A stretch of DNA of 64,000 bases from Closterium sp. Naga37s-1 (lineage: Eukaryota; Streptophyta; Zygnematophyceae; Desmidiales; Closteriaceae), in assembly GCA_947471745.1 (NCBI GenBank), contig CANJKZ010000530.1:286501-350500 (forward strand). The letters are read 5' to 3'. The notes under the pieces are model-generated. The model searched no databases and had not been told where the DNA came from. It saw nothing but the letters and a program-made list of their open reading frames with translations. This document shows, in pieces, positions 34,506-44,929 of the stretch. A program made the translations under genes and the position numbers. Each line of letters starts with the position of its first letter. Positions within the stretch are counted from its first letter, which is position 1.

Positions 34506-37035
34506 CTGAGCCGACAGCTACCTCAACAGGCGCAGTACAACGGAGAGGGTCTACCTGAGACACACTTGAGGGAGCAGGACCCTGGGGGGGGAGGGGGTCT
34601 ACCGGAGGGGGACCTGGAGCAAGGAAGAGCGGCGGGGGTGGAGGAGGGGCAGAGTGGTAGGGGAAGAGACGGTAAAAGGGAACCGACTCGTCAAACGTGA
34701 CGTCCTGAGAGGAGAAGACACGGCGCGAGGTGGGGTGGTAAAACTGCCAGCCAGTCGCGTCAGGGGTAAAGCCAAGGAAGACGCAGGGAATAGCGCGGGC
34801 GGAGAGCTTGTCCGCGGACGTATCGCGAACAAAGGCACGAGAACCCCATACCTGGAACACCGACGCATCGCCAACCTTCCCCGTCCAATGCAGTGTAGTT
34901 GAGGTCTCCGGGAAGGAGACACGGGGCCAAAGGTTGAGCTGATGCGCAGCGTTCCAGACCGCAAACGGCCATAGAAAATGGGGAGCAGCCGCATGGATCA
35001 TGGAGGTACGAGCGACCTCCATGACTAAGCCAATGCGGCCCTCAGCAATCCCATTTTGCTGAGGGGAGTCCGGAAGCGTGAATGATTGGAGAATGTCCTC
35101 CCCACGACAAAAGTCCCACAAGAGGTCGAAGGAGAACTCACCACCTCTGTTAGAGTGCAGACGCAGGACAGGAAGGTCCCGGTGGAACCGCTCGCAGAGC
35201 TGGAGACGGACTGCGCGGATCCAAGGGATCAAGACATCAACGACCTGACCCTTGCTGCGTAAGGGGAAGACCGTGGTGTAGCGCGTGTAGTCGTCAACAA
35301 CCAGCAGAAAGTAGCGCTCGCGGCCCTGTCCACTAACGCGGGCTGGGCCCCACACGTCCATGTGGAGAGTCTGCACGGGAGCAGTCGACGGGGGAAACGA
35401 GGAGTGAGGAGCGGCACGCTGCCACCCCTCGACGTAAGGAAGGCAAGGCGGGGCAGGCGAGGGCGGGAGGGGAGGCAGAGACCTGGGAAGACCAGAGACA
35501 AGGAGACGGGAGTGCATGCCACGAAGGCGTGGCAAGGAGGGGTGACCCAGGCAGTGGTGCCACAGAAGACTCTGGTTCGACAGGAGGCGACACGAGCAAG
35601 GGGGTGCTACCTGACCTGACGCGGACACCTGAGCAGACGCAGCTACCTGAGGAGGCTCGGTAGCCAGTGTGTACAGACTTGACCCTGGCCGACGAGTGAA
35701 CGCGGTCAGGTGACGACCCGTCCGTGTACACGTGCAAATCGACACACGCTGACCCCCAAGAGTGGTGGTAGTGACCATCGCATCCTGGAGGGCAGCCGTA
35801 CTCACAAAGTTTGTTGATAACGAGGGGAGGTGAAGACCTGACAGTGAGCTGGACGGAACCGCCGGATACGGGAGGACAGTGGAGGAACGGGCAACGACCG
35901 GGCCCCTGGAGGGGTCAGCCAGTCGGACCGGGACAGGTGCAGAGAGAGGAGTGAGAGTGGTGCTGTCACGAAAGAAACAGCGTGAGGCACCTGAGTCCAG
36001 CGTGAAGGTGTGCAAGGCCTCAGCAGGCGCAGTACCAGGGAGAACAGCCTCACTAGCACCTAGAGCAGCAGCGTCTATACCTGGGTCACGCGGCACACAC
36101 CGGTAACAGTCACCCTCAGCACTAGTAGACAAAGCATACATAGAAGCAAGAATTACATCAAAGTCTAGGTCAAAGATAGCAACTCCAGCCCGAAACAGGT
36201 CTGCCCAGCGGGGGCGCTCGACCTCGTCACCAAACTCAGTACGCCAAGCGGTGTCGAGGCGGGAGAAGCAGCGGCGCTGAGTGTGAGGCCTCCCGCATGT
36301 CTGACCAGCACGGTCACCCGTGCGAATGACATACGGGCAGCTAACACTACCCTCAGACGCCCCACATTGAAACAACCACTCACGAAGCTGCTGGGGTGAA
36401 GGGGTCTCGCTCCGAAGCATCTGCTGCTGCCTCTGGCCTCCTCCAGAGCGTCCACCCCGAGCTCTTGTCCGACCGCCTCCACGCCCACCACCGCCACTTC
36501 CATTACTCCCACCGCTGCCTCCACCGCCGCCACCAAAGCCCCCACTCCCGTCACCACTCCCACTGCTGCCACCACCTCCACTGCCTCCACCACCTCCACC
36601 GCTGCCCCCACCACCACTCCCGCTGCCACCTCGACCACCCCTGCCCCCCTTGCCCTTTCCGCTGCGGCGCGTCACACTAGCAGAAGCAGCCCTGACGTCC
36701 ACAGCACCAGGGACGTCGACAACAGCAGCAGAGGCGTAGAAGGGGGCAAGGGGGGAAGGGGAGCACCCCTCAAAGAACGGCGTGCGCGGAGTGCCATGAG
36801 CAGCACCTACAGTGACTACGCTAGTCTCACCTGCAAGGAGGTGCTGCTCGAGGAGGTCAATAGTGAGGGTCATGGGGTCGAGGGAGAGAAATTGGTCCCT
36901 GACAGAGCGCAGAGAGTCAGGGAGACGGGTGACTATAAAGTAGAGCGTGTTGAACATCGGGGGCGGGTTCCTGTCAAGGAACTCAGCTGGGCCGGCAGCG
37001 TGGTAGCGAGCGTCACTAGTGCGAAGGTGGGACAC
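34150..37035 (-). pseudogene. Copia-B gag-protease-integrase polyprotein
   Basis: A 961-codon open frame begins inside gag (SHLRTSDARY). It has PPMFNTLYFIVTRLPDSLR, a Gly/Ser tract, the C-X13-C-X3-H-X4-C motif (CPYVIRTGD...CGRPHTQRRC), the TFTLDSGASRCFF protease site, the pre-integrase WHHCLGHPSLPRL, and integrase D, D and E residues (HMDVWGPA, HSNRGGEF, NGIAEGRIG). The second motif reads HSN rather than HSD, losing a catalytic Asp. It ends in the repeat linker. Upstream gag (37036-37364) has at least one stop near 37153. Confidence 0.85.
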
Positions 37036-37359
37036 CAGGTCCTCTACTATAGCAAAAGCGGACAGCTCGGGGAATAGGTAGGGCAGTAGCAGGCGGCCTA
37101 GAGCAGCAGTGGTAGGCGAGGAGTAGCGAGCGACGATAGCGTCGTACAGTGCCTATGCTGTCTTGTGCAGTCCGAAATGAGCGCATTCAGCTAACGGCAG
37201 GTGTTTGCGAATGGCTAAGCGGGCAGCAGTGACGCGAGTAAGCCACTATGAGCGAGTCGCACTGCCAGCTGTGGCGGGAGGGGCAGGAGCAGTGCCAGAC
37301 ACTAGGTCAAACAAAGAGACGCTATCCCGGGAGTGGCTCAGGAGGTACAGCTGTAGGTC

Positions 37360-37364
37360 GTCAA
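37360..37364 (+). other. Target-site duplication, left copy (GTCAA)
   Basis: GTCAA immediately precedes the 5' LTR of Copia-C and recurs at 44836-44840 immediately after its 3' LTR. Joining the flanks across the element restores Copia-B gag reading (TWLDDLQLYLLS). Confidence 0.95.
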
Positions 37365-37494
37365 TGTCAAACTTATATGCTATAGTCTGTTTAGGCTATA
37401 GTGGGGTAGTTCTTACAGGGTACAACACTTTTAGGTTTCCCATATGTACCCACCTGCTTTCTAGTTCAGTCATTCATTCGCTCACATTCTAACA
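37365..37494 (+). repeat. Copia-C 5' LTR
   Basis: 130 bp from TGTCAAAC to TTCTAACA. It matches the 3' LTR at 44704-44835 apart from two substitutions and the AG missing at the start. Confidence 0.95.
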
Positions 37495-37510
37495 TGGTAT
37501 TATGAGCAGG
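37495..37510 (+). other. Copia-C primer-binding site
   Basis: TGGTATTATGAGCAGG directly abuts the LTR. It resembles the plant initiator-Met tRNA primer site TGGTATCAGAGC, with a small change. Confidence 0.75.
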
Positions 37511-37559
37511 TTCCCTAGTGGGAACGTTTTTAAGGGCCCACCACAACTTTTCTTTTCCT

Positions 37560-38330
37560 GCCCTGCCCGAAGCGCGCATCGCGCCCTGCCCGTCGTGGCC
37601 CCTCTATCGCCCGTCACAGCCCCTACTGCCTGACGCGACCCCTACTACCGTCGCGACCCCACCTGCCAACGCGGCCCCTACCCCGTCGCGGCCCCTGCTG
37701 GCGCGCCCCCCTGCTGGCGCGGCCCCTCCTGACTCGGCCCAATGCTGACGCGGCCCCTGCTCTCTCGCCCCCACTGCTGACGCGCCCCCTTGCTGTCGCG
37801 GCCCATGCTGGCACGGCCCCTGCTGGCGCGACCCCTGCTGTCGCGGCCCCTGCTGGCGCGGCCCCTGCTGACGCGGCCCGCTGCTGTCGCGCCCCCTGCT
37901 GGCGCGGCCCCTGCTGACGCAGCCCCCCTGCTGGCGCGACCCCTGCTGATGCGGCCCCCTGCTGGCGCGGCCCCTGCTGGCGCGACCCCTGCTGATGCGG
38001 CCCCCTGCTGGCGCGGCCCCTGCTGGCGCGACCCCTGCTGACGCGGCCCCCTACAGGCGCGGCCCCTGCTGGCGCGACCCCTGCTGACGCGGCCCCCTGC
38101 TGACGCGGCCCCTTGCTAGCGCGCCCCCTGCTGTCGCGGCCCCCCTGCTGACGTGACCCCCTACTGTCACGGCCCGGCCCTGCTGGCGCGGCCCCTGCTG
38201 ACGCGCCCCCCCCCCCCTTGCTGACGCGGCCCCCTACTGGCGAGGCCCCTGCTGACGCGGCCCTCTGCTGGCGCGCCCCCTGCTGTCACGGCCCGGCCCC
38301 GCACCCGCCCCTGGTAAGCACCCGCGCCGC
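37560..38330 (+). repeat. C-rich minisatellite leader of Copia-C
   Basis: About 770 bp of imperfect CCCCTGCTGGCGCGG / CCCCTGCTGACGCGG units lies between primer-binding site and gag. The Leu/Ala/Arg/Pro reading frames over it are repeat artefacts. Copia-B, -D and -F have different C-rich repeats in the same place. Confidence 0.9.
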
Positions 38331-38548
38331 CCAGCCGAGCCGTGCCGCCCAGCCGAGCCGCGCCGCCCCGCCGAGCCGCGCCGCCCACTGAGCCGCGCCG
38401 CCCACTGACCCGCACCGCCCTACCGAGCCGCGCCGCCCTACTGAGCCGCACTGCCCTGCACTGCCCTACTGCCTCTGCTGCTACTGCTGCTACTTCTGCT
38501 ACTGCTGCTACTGCTGTTACTGCTCCTACTACTGCTCCTACTGCTGCT

Positions 38549-39723
38549 ATGGCTAGCCCTACTGTTCTCACCTTTGATGCTGAGGGACGTGCAGTTGACT
38601 TTGACGTGTGGGTTGACGACCTGCAGCTTTTTCTTCAGTGTGATTCTAGGGATGGGGTATCCCTTTTTTATCACACGTCCGGTGTTTCTACTGCTCCTGC
38701 TGCCACTGCTGACAGTACGGTTCGCTCGCAGTGGACCACTCGTGACGCTGTTGCTCGTCTTGCTGTTCGTAGTCACCTGCCGCCTGCTGAGCGCGCGCAT
38801 TTTGGCCAGTACAAGACTGCTCAGTCTTTGTACGACGCTGTAGTTGCGTGCTACTCCTCCCCTGCCACTGCTGCCCTCAGCCGCCTCATGCTGCCGTACC
38901 TTTTCCCTGACCTTGCCGCCTTTGCCACAGTCGCTGACCTAGTTGCTCACCTCCGCACTAGTGACGCCCGCTATCGCGCTGCCCTTCCCACTGAGTTCTG
39001 TGCCAAGAACCCCCCCCCCCCATGTACATCACCCTTTACTACCTAGTCACCCGCCTCCCTGACTCCCTTTCTTCAGTCAGGGACCACTTTCTCTCCCTTT
39101 GCCCCACCGAGCTGACTGTCGACCTGCTAGAGGAGCGCCTTGCTGCAGCTGAGAAGAGTATCTTAGCTGTAGGTGCTTCTCGCGGCGACCGTCGCACCCC
39201 TTTCTTTGAGGGGTGTTCCCCTGTCCCCCTTCTCCCCTCTGTTGCTTCTGCTGCTGCTGTCGACCTCGTTGGCACTGAGGAGGTCGGAGCTGCGTCTGTC
39301 CCTAGTGGGAGACGCCGCAACAGCAAGGGCAAGGGGAGCAAGGGTGGTGGAGGGGGTGGCGGGGGAGGCGGTGGAGGAGGTGGAGGAGGCGGAGGGGGTG
39401 GCGGTGGAGGTGGGGGTGGTACCGGGAGTGGGGGCTTCAGTGGCGGCGGCAGCGGTGGTGGAGGCAGCGGCAGCGGTGGTGGAGGTGGCGGCGGCGGTGG
39501 TGCTGGTCGAGGTGCAGCTGCGCAGCGTGGAGGCTTTGGTGGTAGCCAGCGCCAGCAGCAGCCGCGCTCCCGTGAGACCCCATCGGCCCAGCAGTTCGTG
39601 AGTCGTACGCTGGGCGTGGGAGGTCTGGGAGGTCTGCACTTACGTTCTTCGCACCGGCAGTCGTCATGGGGAGGCGTGTGGGCTGCCACACACTACGCAG
39701 CGCTGCTTCGGTCGCTTGACTGA
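38549..39723 (+). pseudogene. Copia-C gag
   Basis: The likely start is ATG at 38549 (MASPTVLTFDAEGRAV), aligned with MASLRVLAFDHEGRP of sister copies. Gag runs to KNPPPP, where a 12-C run at 39010-39021 shifts the frame. The second part (MYITLYYLVTRLPDSL...) has GKGSKGG and a long Gly tract. The finger (CTYVLRTGS...CGLPHTTQRC) is read in a third frame from about 39638 on, and a TGA at about 39733 replaces the Trp of DAWRA. This gag shares no obvious motif with the Retrotran_gag of well-known copia elements. Confidence 0.8.
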
Positions 39724-39790
39724 CGCCTGACGTGCCCAGTTTCCTGACGCTGTTGAGCTCCCTCGCTGGCATGATCTGCTTCTGCAGAAT

Positions 39791-41500
39791 GTGCCTATCT
39801 TTGATCTTGATTTCGATGCTATCCTTGCTGCCATGTATGCTTTGACTGATAGTGCTGAGGGTGACTGTTACCTGAGTGTTCCGCCCAACCCGGGCATTGC
39901 GGCTGCTGCTCTAGATGCTGGTGCGTCTGCTGCTCCAGGTACTGGTGAGTCTGCTGCTCCAGGTGCTGGTGAGTCTGCTCTCTCTGGTACTGCACCTACT
40001 GAGGCCTTGCACACTTTCACACTTGACTCTGGTGCTTCGCGCTCTTTCTTTAGAGACAGCACCACACTCACTCTGCTCAGTCGGCCTGTCACAGTCTCCC
40101 TTGCTGACCCCTCTGGGGGCCTAGTCCTTGCGCACTCTTCCACGGTTCTACTGTGTCCTGCGGCCCCGTCGGGCTTGCTGTCGGGACTCCACCTCCCCTC
40201 GTTCTCTACGAACTTGGTGAGTGGAGCTGACCTCCAGGACGCGTGGGTTGACCAGTTCGCCCCTGGAGGTCAGCGTGTTACCCACTACACTTGCTGTCGA
40301 ACGGGCCGCCACCTGGCCACGTTCACCCGTATGCCAGGGTCGAGTCTGTACACACTGACTACTGCGCCTCCTCCGGTCTCTGCGTCTGGTCAGGTAGCTG
40401 CGTCTAGTCAGGTGTTTGCTGCCGCGTCCAGGTCTAGTCCTGCGTCTGCCCCCTGCTCGTGTCGTCCTCTGTCGCACGAGACTCTCCTTTGGCACCACCG
40501 CCTTGGTCACCCCTCTCTGCCTCGTCTTCGAGGTATGGCCTCCCGTACCCTTGTCTCGGGTCTACCCCGGTCCCTCCCTCCCCTTCCTCCGGGGCCTGCC
40601 CCTACCTGTGTTCCCTGTGTCGAGGGCCGGCAGCGCGCCGCTCCTCACTCCTCCACGTTCCCTCCGGTTGAGGCTCCTCTGCAGACTCTTCACATGGACG
40701 TGTGGGGCCCAGCCCGCGTCCGTGGACAGGGTCACGAGCGTTACTTCCTGCTGGTCGTTGACGACTACTCGCGTTACACCACAGTCTTCCCCTTGCGCAG
40801 CAAGGGTGAGGTCCCTGAGGTGATGATCGACTGGATCCGCGGTACTCGTCGCCAGCTCAGAGAGAGTTTTGGCTCGGACCTTCCTGTTCTGCGTCTGCAC
40901 TCAGACAGAGGTGGTGAGTTTTCCTCCGACCTCCTGAGGGCCTTCTGTCGTGCGGAGGGCATCCGCCAGACGTTCACGCTTCCGGCCTCCCCACAGCAAA
41001 ATGGGATTGCTGAGCGCCGCATTGGCATGGTCATGGACGTCGCTCGTATGTCCATGATCCATGCGACTGCGCCCCATTTTCTGTGGCCGTTCACGGTTCA
41101 GTACGATGCGCATCAGATCAACCTTCAGCCTCGTGTCTCCTTGCCGGAGACCACACCTACTCTGCGGTGGACGGGGAAGGTTGGTGATGCGTCCACGTTC
41201 CGTGTCTGGGGATCTCGAGCTTTTGTCCGCGATACTTCCGCGGACAAGCTGTCCTCCCGTGCCGTTCCCTGTGTCTTCCTTGGCTTCCCTCCTGACGCAC
41301 CCGGGTGGCAGTTCTACCACCCCACCTCGTGTCGTGTTCTGTCCTCTCAGGACGTCACGTTTGACGAGTCGGTGTCTTACTACCATCTCTTTCCCTACCG
41401 CACTGCCTCTCTCCCCCCCCCGCCGCTCTTCCTAGCACCAGGTACTCCCCCGGTAGACCACCTCCCCCCCCAGGGTCCTGCCCCCTCAGGTGTGTCCTAG
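39791..41500 (+). CDS. Copia-C protease-integrase
   Basis: A 569-codon open frame continues from gag. It has the protease site TLDSGASRSFF, conserved residues up to HLPSFSTNLVS, pre-integrase HHRLGHPSLPRL with CVPCVEG, integrase catalytic D (HMDVWGPA), D (HSDRGGEF) and E (NGIAERRIG), and the downstream block VWGSRAFVRDTS. All key catalytic residues are present. It ends at TAG 41498, where relatives read Gln after GVS, before the linker and RT. Confidence 0.88.
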   Translation: MPIFDLDFDAILAAMYALTDSAEGDCYLSVPPNPGIAAAALDAGASAAPGTGESAAPGAGESALSGTAPTEALHTFTLDSGASRSFFRDSTTLTLLSRPVTVSLADPSGGLVLAHSSTVLLCPAAPSGLLSGLHLPSFSTNLVSGADLQDAWVDQFAPGGQRVTHYTCCRTGRHLATFTRMPGSSLYTLTTAPPPVSASGQVAASSQVFAAASRSSPASAPCSCRPLSHETLLWHHRLGHPSLPRLRGMASRTLVSGLPRSLPPLPPGPAPTCVPCVEGRQRAAPHSSTFPPVEAPLQTLHMDVWGPARVRGQGHERYFLLVVDDYSRYTTVFPLRSKGEVPEVMIDWIRGTRRQLRESFGSDLPVLRLHSDRGGEFSSDLLRAFCRAEGIRQTFTLPASPQQNGIAERRIGMVMDVARMSMIHATAPHFLWPFTVQYDAHQINLQPRVSLPETTPTLRWTGKVGDASTFRVWGSRAFVRDTSADKLSSRAVPCVFLGFPPDAPGWQFYHPTSCRVLSSQDVTFDESVSYYHLFPYRTASLPPPPLFLAPGTPPVDHLPPQGPAPSGVS

Positions 41501-42482
41501 GTAGACCCTGCCAAGCCGGTCGAGGTAGCTGTCGACTCAGGTGCTGCTAGGGGTGCTGGGACTGGGGGTGCGGGGACTGGGGGTGCTGAGCCTGAGCGTG
41601 TGGAGCATGAGGGTACTGCGTCTGGAGGTGCTGAGCCTGCGCGTGCTGAGTCTGGAGGTACTCTAAGTGTCCCATCGCGGCGGGAGCCTCTCTCTCCACA
41701 GCAGCTTCGTGAGTGGTACTCTCGGCGCTGTCGAGGTGCTGCTGGTGATGGTGCTGCTGGAGCTGCTGGAGGTGCTGCTGGTGCTGGAGCTGCTGGAGGT
41801 GCTACTCGTACTGGAGGTGCTGCTAGTGCTGGTGCTGCTGGAGGTGCTGCTGGAGCTGCTGGAGGTGCTGATGGTGCTGGAGCTGCTGGAGGTGCTACTG
41901 GTACTGGAGGTGCTGCTGGTGCTGGTGCTGCTGGAGCTGCTGGAGGTGCTGCTGGAGCTGCTGGAGGTGCTACTGCTGCTGGAGGTGCTGCTGGAGCTGG
42001 TGCTGCTGGAGCAACTAGAGGTGCTGCTGGAGCTGCTGGCGGTGCTGCTGGTGCTGGAGGTGCTGCTGCTGCTGGAGCTGCTGGAGCTGCTGGAGGTGCT
42101 GGAGGTGCTGCTGGGACTGGAGGTGCTGCTGGGACTGGAGACCCTGGGGCTGAGGGTACCGGTCTGTCTCTGCTGTTTCTGGAGGCACTGCGCGGCCGCG
42201 GCCATACTACGTTCCACTCCTTCAGCAGGTTCTTGGTTCCCCGCCTTCTCTTGGTCCTCCTCCTCCCTTCCTTAGTCCACCGCCTGTCCAGTCCCAGTCG
42301 CAGTTACAGCCGACCTCTCCACTGCCTGGTCCTTCTCCTTACTCTGGACCGACTAGAGGTCTTACGGAGCGTCGTGAGCCTGAGTCGCGTCCTGTGTCGC
42401 CTGTGTCTCATTCTGCATCGCCTTTCCGTACTGTTCGCGCTGGTCGTGTTTCGCGTCCTCCTCCTGTCCCTAAACTCACTCT
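41501..42482 (+). repeat. Copia-C integrase-RT linker, GCTGCTGGAGGT repeats
   Basis: Codons for short GAAGGA / GAAGAG units (GGTGCTGCTGGAG core) fill about 41730-42150, then the RPRPYYVPLL segment leads into RT. All four family members carry low-complexity repeats of differing sequence here, so it is a hypervariable hinge of the polyprotein. Confidence 0.85.
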
Positions 42483-44474
42483 ATGACTCTGCGTCCTTCC
42501 ACTGCTCCACAGCGTGTCCCTCTGCCGTCTCCTCCTGCGTCCTCTCTTCCAGCTGGTACGGACCCTGCGTCTGACTCCCTACGTGCTGCTAGTCCAGCTG
42601 TCACGCGCTTTCTGGCCACTGCTGTCACTGACCCTCTGTTTGAGTCCACTGCTGCGTCTGCTCTTGTTACTGAGCTAGTTGACTTTGCTGCAGCCTGTCG
42701 CCTAGACTTCGCCACTAGTCTTGTTGCTGAGTCAGCGTCTGCGTCTGTCTGTCCTCCGTCCGTCGGGGGTGAGTGTGCTCTTGGCACGGACGTTCTTGAG
42801 GACAGACAGGAGGAGTTTGAGTGCTTTGCCGCTACTGTACCTCATCTTGTGTCCATGCTGCTTGCCCCTGAGGGAGACCCGGATGCACCAGACATCCCGA
42901 CCCCGCGCTCTTACGCAGAGGCGATAGAGGGTCCCTACTCCTCTCAGTGGCAGGCAGCCATGGACGCCGAGATGGCTTCCTGGAAGTCCACAGGCACCTA
43001 CGTCGACGAGGTTCCCCCACCTGGGGCGAACATCGTCAGTGGCATGTGGATCTTCAGGGTGAAACGGCCGCCGGGTTCTCCGCCTGCCTTCAAGGTGCGT
43101 TACGTTGCACGTGGCTTCAGTCAGCGACAGGGAGTTGACTTCTTTCAGACCTTCTCCCCTACCCCGAAGATGACCACTCTTCGGGTACTGCTGCACGTTG
43201 CTGCTCAGCGTGACTACGAGCTCCACTCGCTTGACTTCAGCACAGCCTTCCTCCAGGGCAGCCTGCACGAGGAGATATGGCTGCGCCGCCCACCTGGCTT
43301 CACTGGGTCGTTTCCTACTGGTACCCAGTGGAGCCTCCGGCGGCCAGTCTACGGTCTCCGCCAGGCACCCCGTGAGTGGCACGACACACTCAGGACGACT
43401 CTTGCTGTTCTTGGTTTTGCTCCTTCCACTTCTGACCCTTCTCTGTTTTTACGCACTGACACTACTCTGCCGCCGTTCTACGTTCTCGTGTATGTAGACG
43501 ACCTTGTCTTTCCTACTGCTGACACTAAGGCACTCGCCCACGTGAAGTCGGAGCTACAGAAGAGACACACGTGGACAGACCTGGGTGAGCTGACAAGCTA
43601 TCTTGGCTTGCGGATCACCCGGGACATAGCACAGCGCACCATTACCTTGACTCAGTCACACATGGTGCAGCAGGTCCTTCAGCGCTTCGGCTTCACGTAC
43701 TCCTCGCCACAGTCCACTCCTCTGCCTACCGGTCACTCGCTCTCAGCTCCACCTTCGGACGAGTCCATAGAGCCGAGTGGCCCGTATCCAGAACTTGTGG
43801 GCTGCCTCATGTACCTGATGACTTGCACACGACCTGACCTCGCATACCCTCTCAGCCTTCTGGCTCGCTACGTGGCTCCCGGCAGGCACCGAAAGGTGCA
43901 CTGGGATGCTGCGAAGAGGGTGTTGCGCTACTTGTGCAGTACATCGGGCATGGGGCTCGTGCTTGGAGGACGGGCTCGAGTTGTCCTCACTGGTCACGCA
44001 GACGCCTCCTGGGTTGACGACTTGGCTACGCAGCAGTCGTCACAGGGTTACACCTTCAGTCTTGGCTCCGGTTCTGTCTCTTGGCGGTCTACCCGCTCTT
44101 CTTCTGTTCTCAGCTCCAGTTGTGAGGCTGAGATCTACGCTGGGGCCATGGCTGCACAGGAGCTACGCTGGCTCACCTACCTGCTGACCGACTTGGGAGA
44201 GGCGCCTCGTTCTCCTCCAGTTCTGTACGTCGACAACAAGGCCATGCTGGCCTTGTGTCAGGAGCACAGACTGGAGCACAGAACGAAGCACATTGCTCTG
44301 CGCTACTTCCTTGCTCGAGAGTTGCAGCAGCGTGGCCAGCTTCGTCTTGCTTACGTGGCCTCTCAGGCCAACACTGCTGATGTTTTCACCAAGGCACTTC
44401 AGCCTTGTGATCATCAGCGTTTCTGTACTGTGTTAGGCCTTGTACCTACTGTGCCTCACTTGCTTACTTCTTGA
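42483..44474 (+). CDS. Copia-C reverse transcriptase-RNase H, intact
   Basis: A 663-codon open frame. The RT has SYAEAIEGPYSSQWQAAM, WIFRVKRPPG, ARGFSQRQGVDFFQTFSP, LDFSTAFLQG, VYGLRQAPREW and the catalytic YVDDLVF. RNase H follows with TRPDLAYPLSLLAR, HADASWVDD, SSSCEAEIYAGAMAAQELRW, YVDNKAM and KHIALRYFLARE, ending TADVFTKAL...PHLLTS. The frame starts near a shift in the preceding linker (MTLRPSTAP), so expression would need frameshifting unless the linker indel is secondary. This is the only unbroken RT/RNase H in the copia nest. Confidence 0.92.
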   Translation: MTLRPSTAPQRVPLPSPPASSLPAGTDPASDSLRAASPAVTRFLATAVTDPLFESTAASALVTELVDFAAACRLDFATSLVAESASASVCPPSVGGECALGTDVLEDRQEEFECFAATVPHLVSMLLAPEGDPDAPDIPTPRSYAEAIEGPYSSQWQAAMDAEMASWKSTGTYVDEVPPPGANIVSGMWIFRVKRPPGSPPAFKVRYVARGFSQRQGVDFFQTFSPTPKMTTLRVLLHVAAQRDYELHSLDFSTAFLQGSLHEEIWLRRPPGFTGSFPTGTQWSLRRPVYGLRQAPREWHDTLRTTLAVLGFAPSTSDPSLFLRTDTTLPPFYVLVYVDDLVFPTADTKALAHVKSELQKRHTWTDLGELTSYLGLRITRDIAQRTITLTQSHMVQQVLQRFGFTYSSPQSTPLPTGHSLSAPPSDESIEPSGPYPELVGCLMYLMTCTRPDLAYPLSLLARYVAPGRHRKVHWDAAKRVLRYLCSTSGMGLVLGGRARVVLTGHADASWVDDLATQQSSQGYTFSLGSGSVSWRSTRSSSVLSSSCEAEIYAGAMAAQELRWLTYLLTDLGEAPRSPPVLYVDNKAMLALCQEHRLEHRTKHIALRYFLARELQQRGQLRLAYVASQANTADVFTKALQPCDHQRFCTVLGLVPTVPHLLTS

Positions 44475-44703
44475 CTCTGCTTGTACTGTACTCTCTATAC
44501 ATATATCTGCATGCTTACACTTGCTAGGTTGTGTTCACTGTAATGTTTGTTCTCCTTTATATATAACTCTGCATGTGAACTGGCCTTGTGGCCATTTGCT
44601 TGTGCTCAGACTGCGTGGTGACTTTGTGATCCACCCTGAGCTTGCTTTGCCTTTCTCGACTGGTCTTGTGACCTCTTGTTCTCCCCCACTTTGCCTATGG
44701 GGG
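44475..44703 (+). promoter_or_regulatory. Copia-C 3' UTR and polypurine-tract hairpin
   Basis: About 230 bp is conserved in Copia-A, -B, -C and -D and partly in Copia-F. It ends in CCCCCACTTTGCCTATGGGGG at 44683-44703, whose ends could pair as a 5-bp stem. The G run abuts the LTR and likely serves as the plus-strand primer tract. Confidence 0.75.
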
Positions 44704-44835
44704 TGAGTCAAACTTATATGCTATAGTCTGTTTAGGCTGTAGTGGGGTAGTTCTTACATGGTACAACACTTTTAGGTTTCCCATATGTACCCACCTGCTT
44801 TCTAGTTCAGTCATTCATTCGCTCACATTCTAACA
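44704..44835 (+). repeat. Copia-C 3' LTR
   Basis: 132 bp from TGAGTCAAAC to TTCTAACA, followed directly by the GTCAA duplication at 44836-44840. Confidence 0.95.
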
Positions 44836-44905
44836 GTCAAGCCACGTGTCAAACTGGATCGGGCGACCCTCATGATCGAACGCGAGAACGCGGAGAGAAG
44901 CCATA
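44836..44905 (-). pseudogene. Copia-B gag start
   Basis: In minus sense the ATG near 44904 begins MASLRVLAFDHEGRP. The frame passes across the Copia-C insertion point into DLQLYLLS at 37364. Confidence 0.88.
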
Positions 44906-44929
44906 GCAGCGCAGTACGTGGGGCGGGCA

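Larger units (their letters stand above)
37365..44835 (+). mobile_element. Copia-C: full-length copia nested in Copia-B gag
   Basis: A complete 7.5-kb plus-strand element: 5' LTR 37365-37494, primer-binding site, C-rich leader, gag, protease, integrase, linker, RT/RNase H, 3' UTR, polypurine hairpin and 3' LTR 44704-44835, with GTCAA duplications. The LTRs differ by two substitutions and a 2-bp indel near the start. The RT/RNase H frame is intact, but gag has a frameshift and a stop, and the integrase frame ends early in the linker, so it looks non-functional unless these are errors. Confidence 0.92.

Noticed and set aside
37518..38041. LARPLLARPLL-type repeat proteins
   Set aside because: They are translations of Copia-C's non-coding leader minisatellite.
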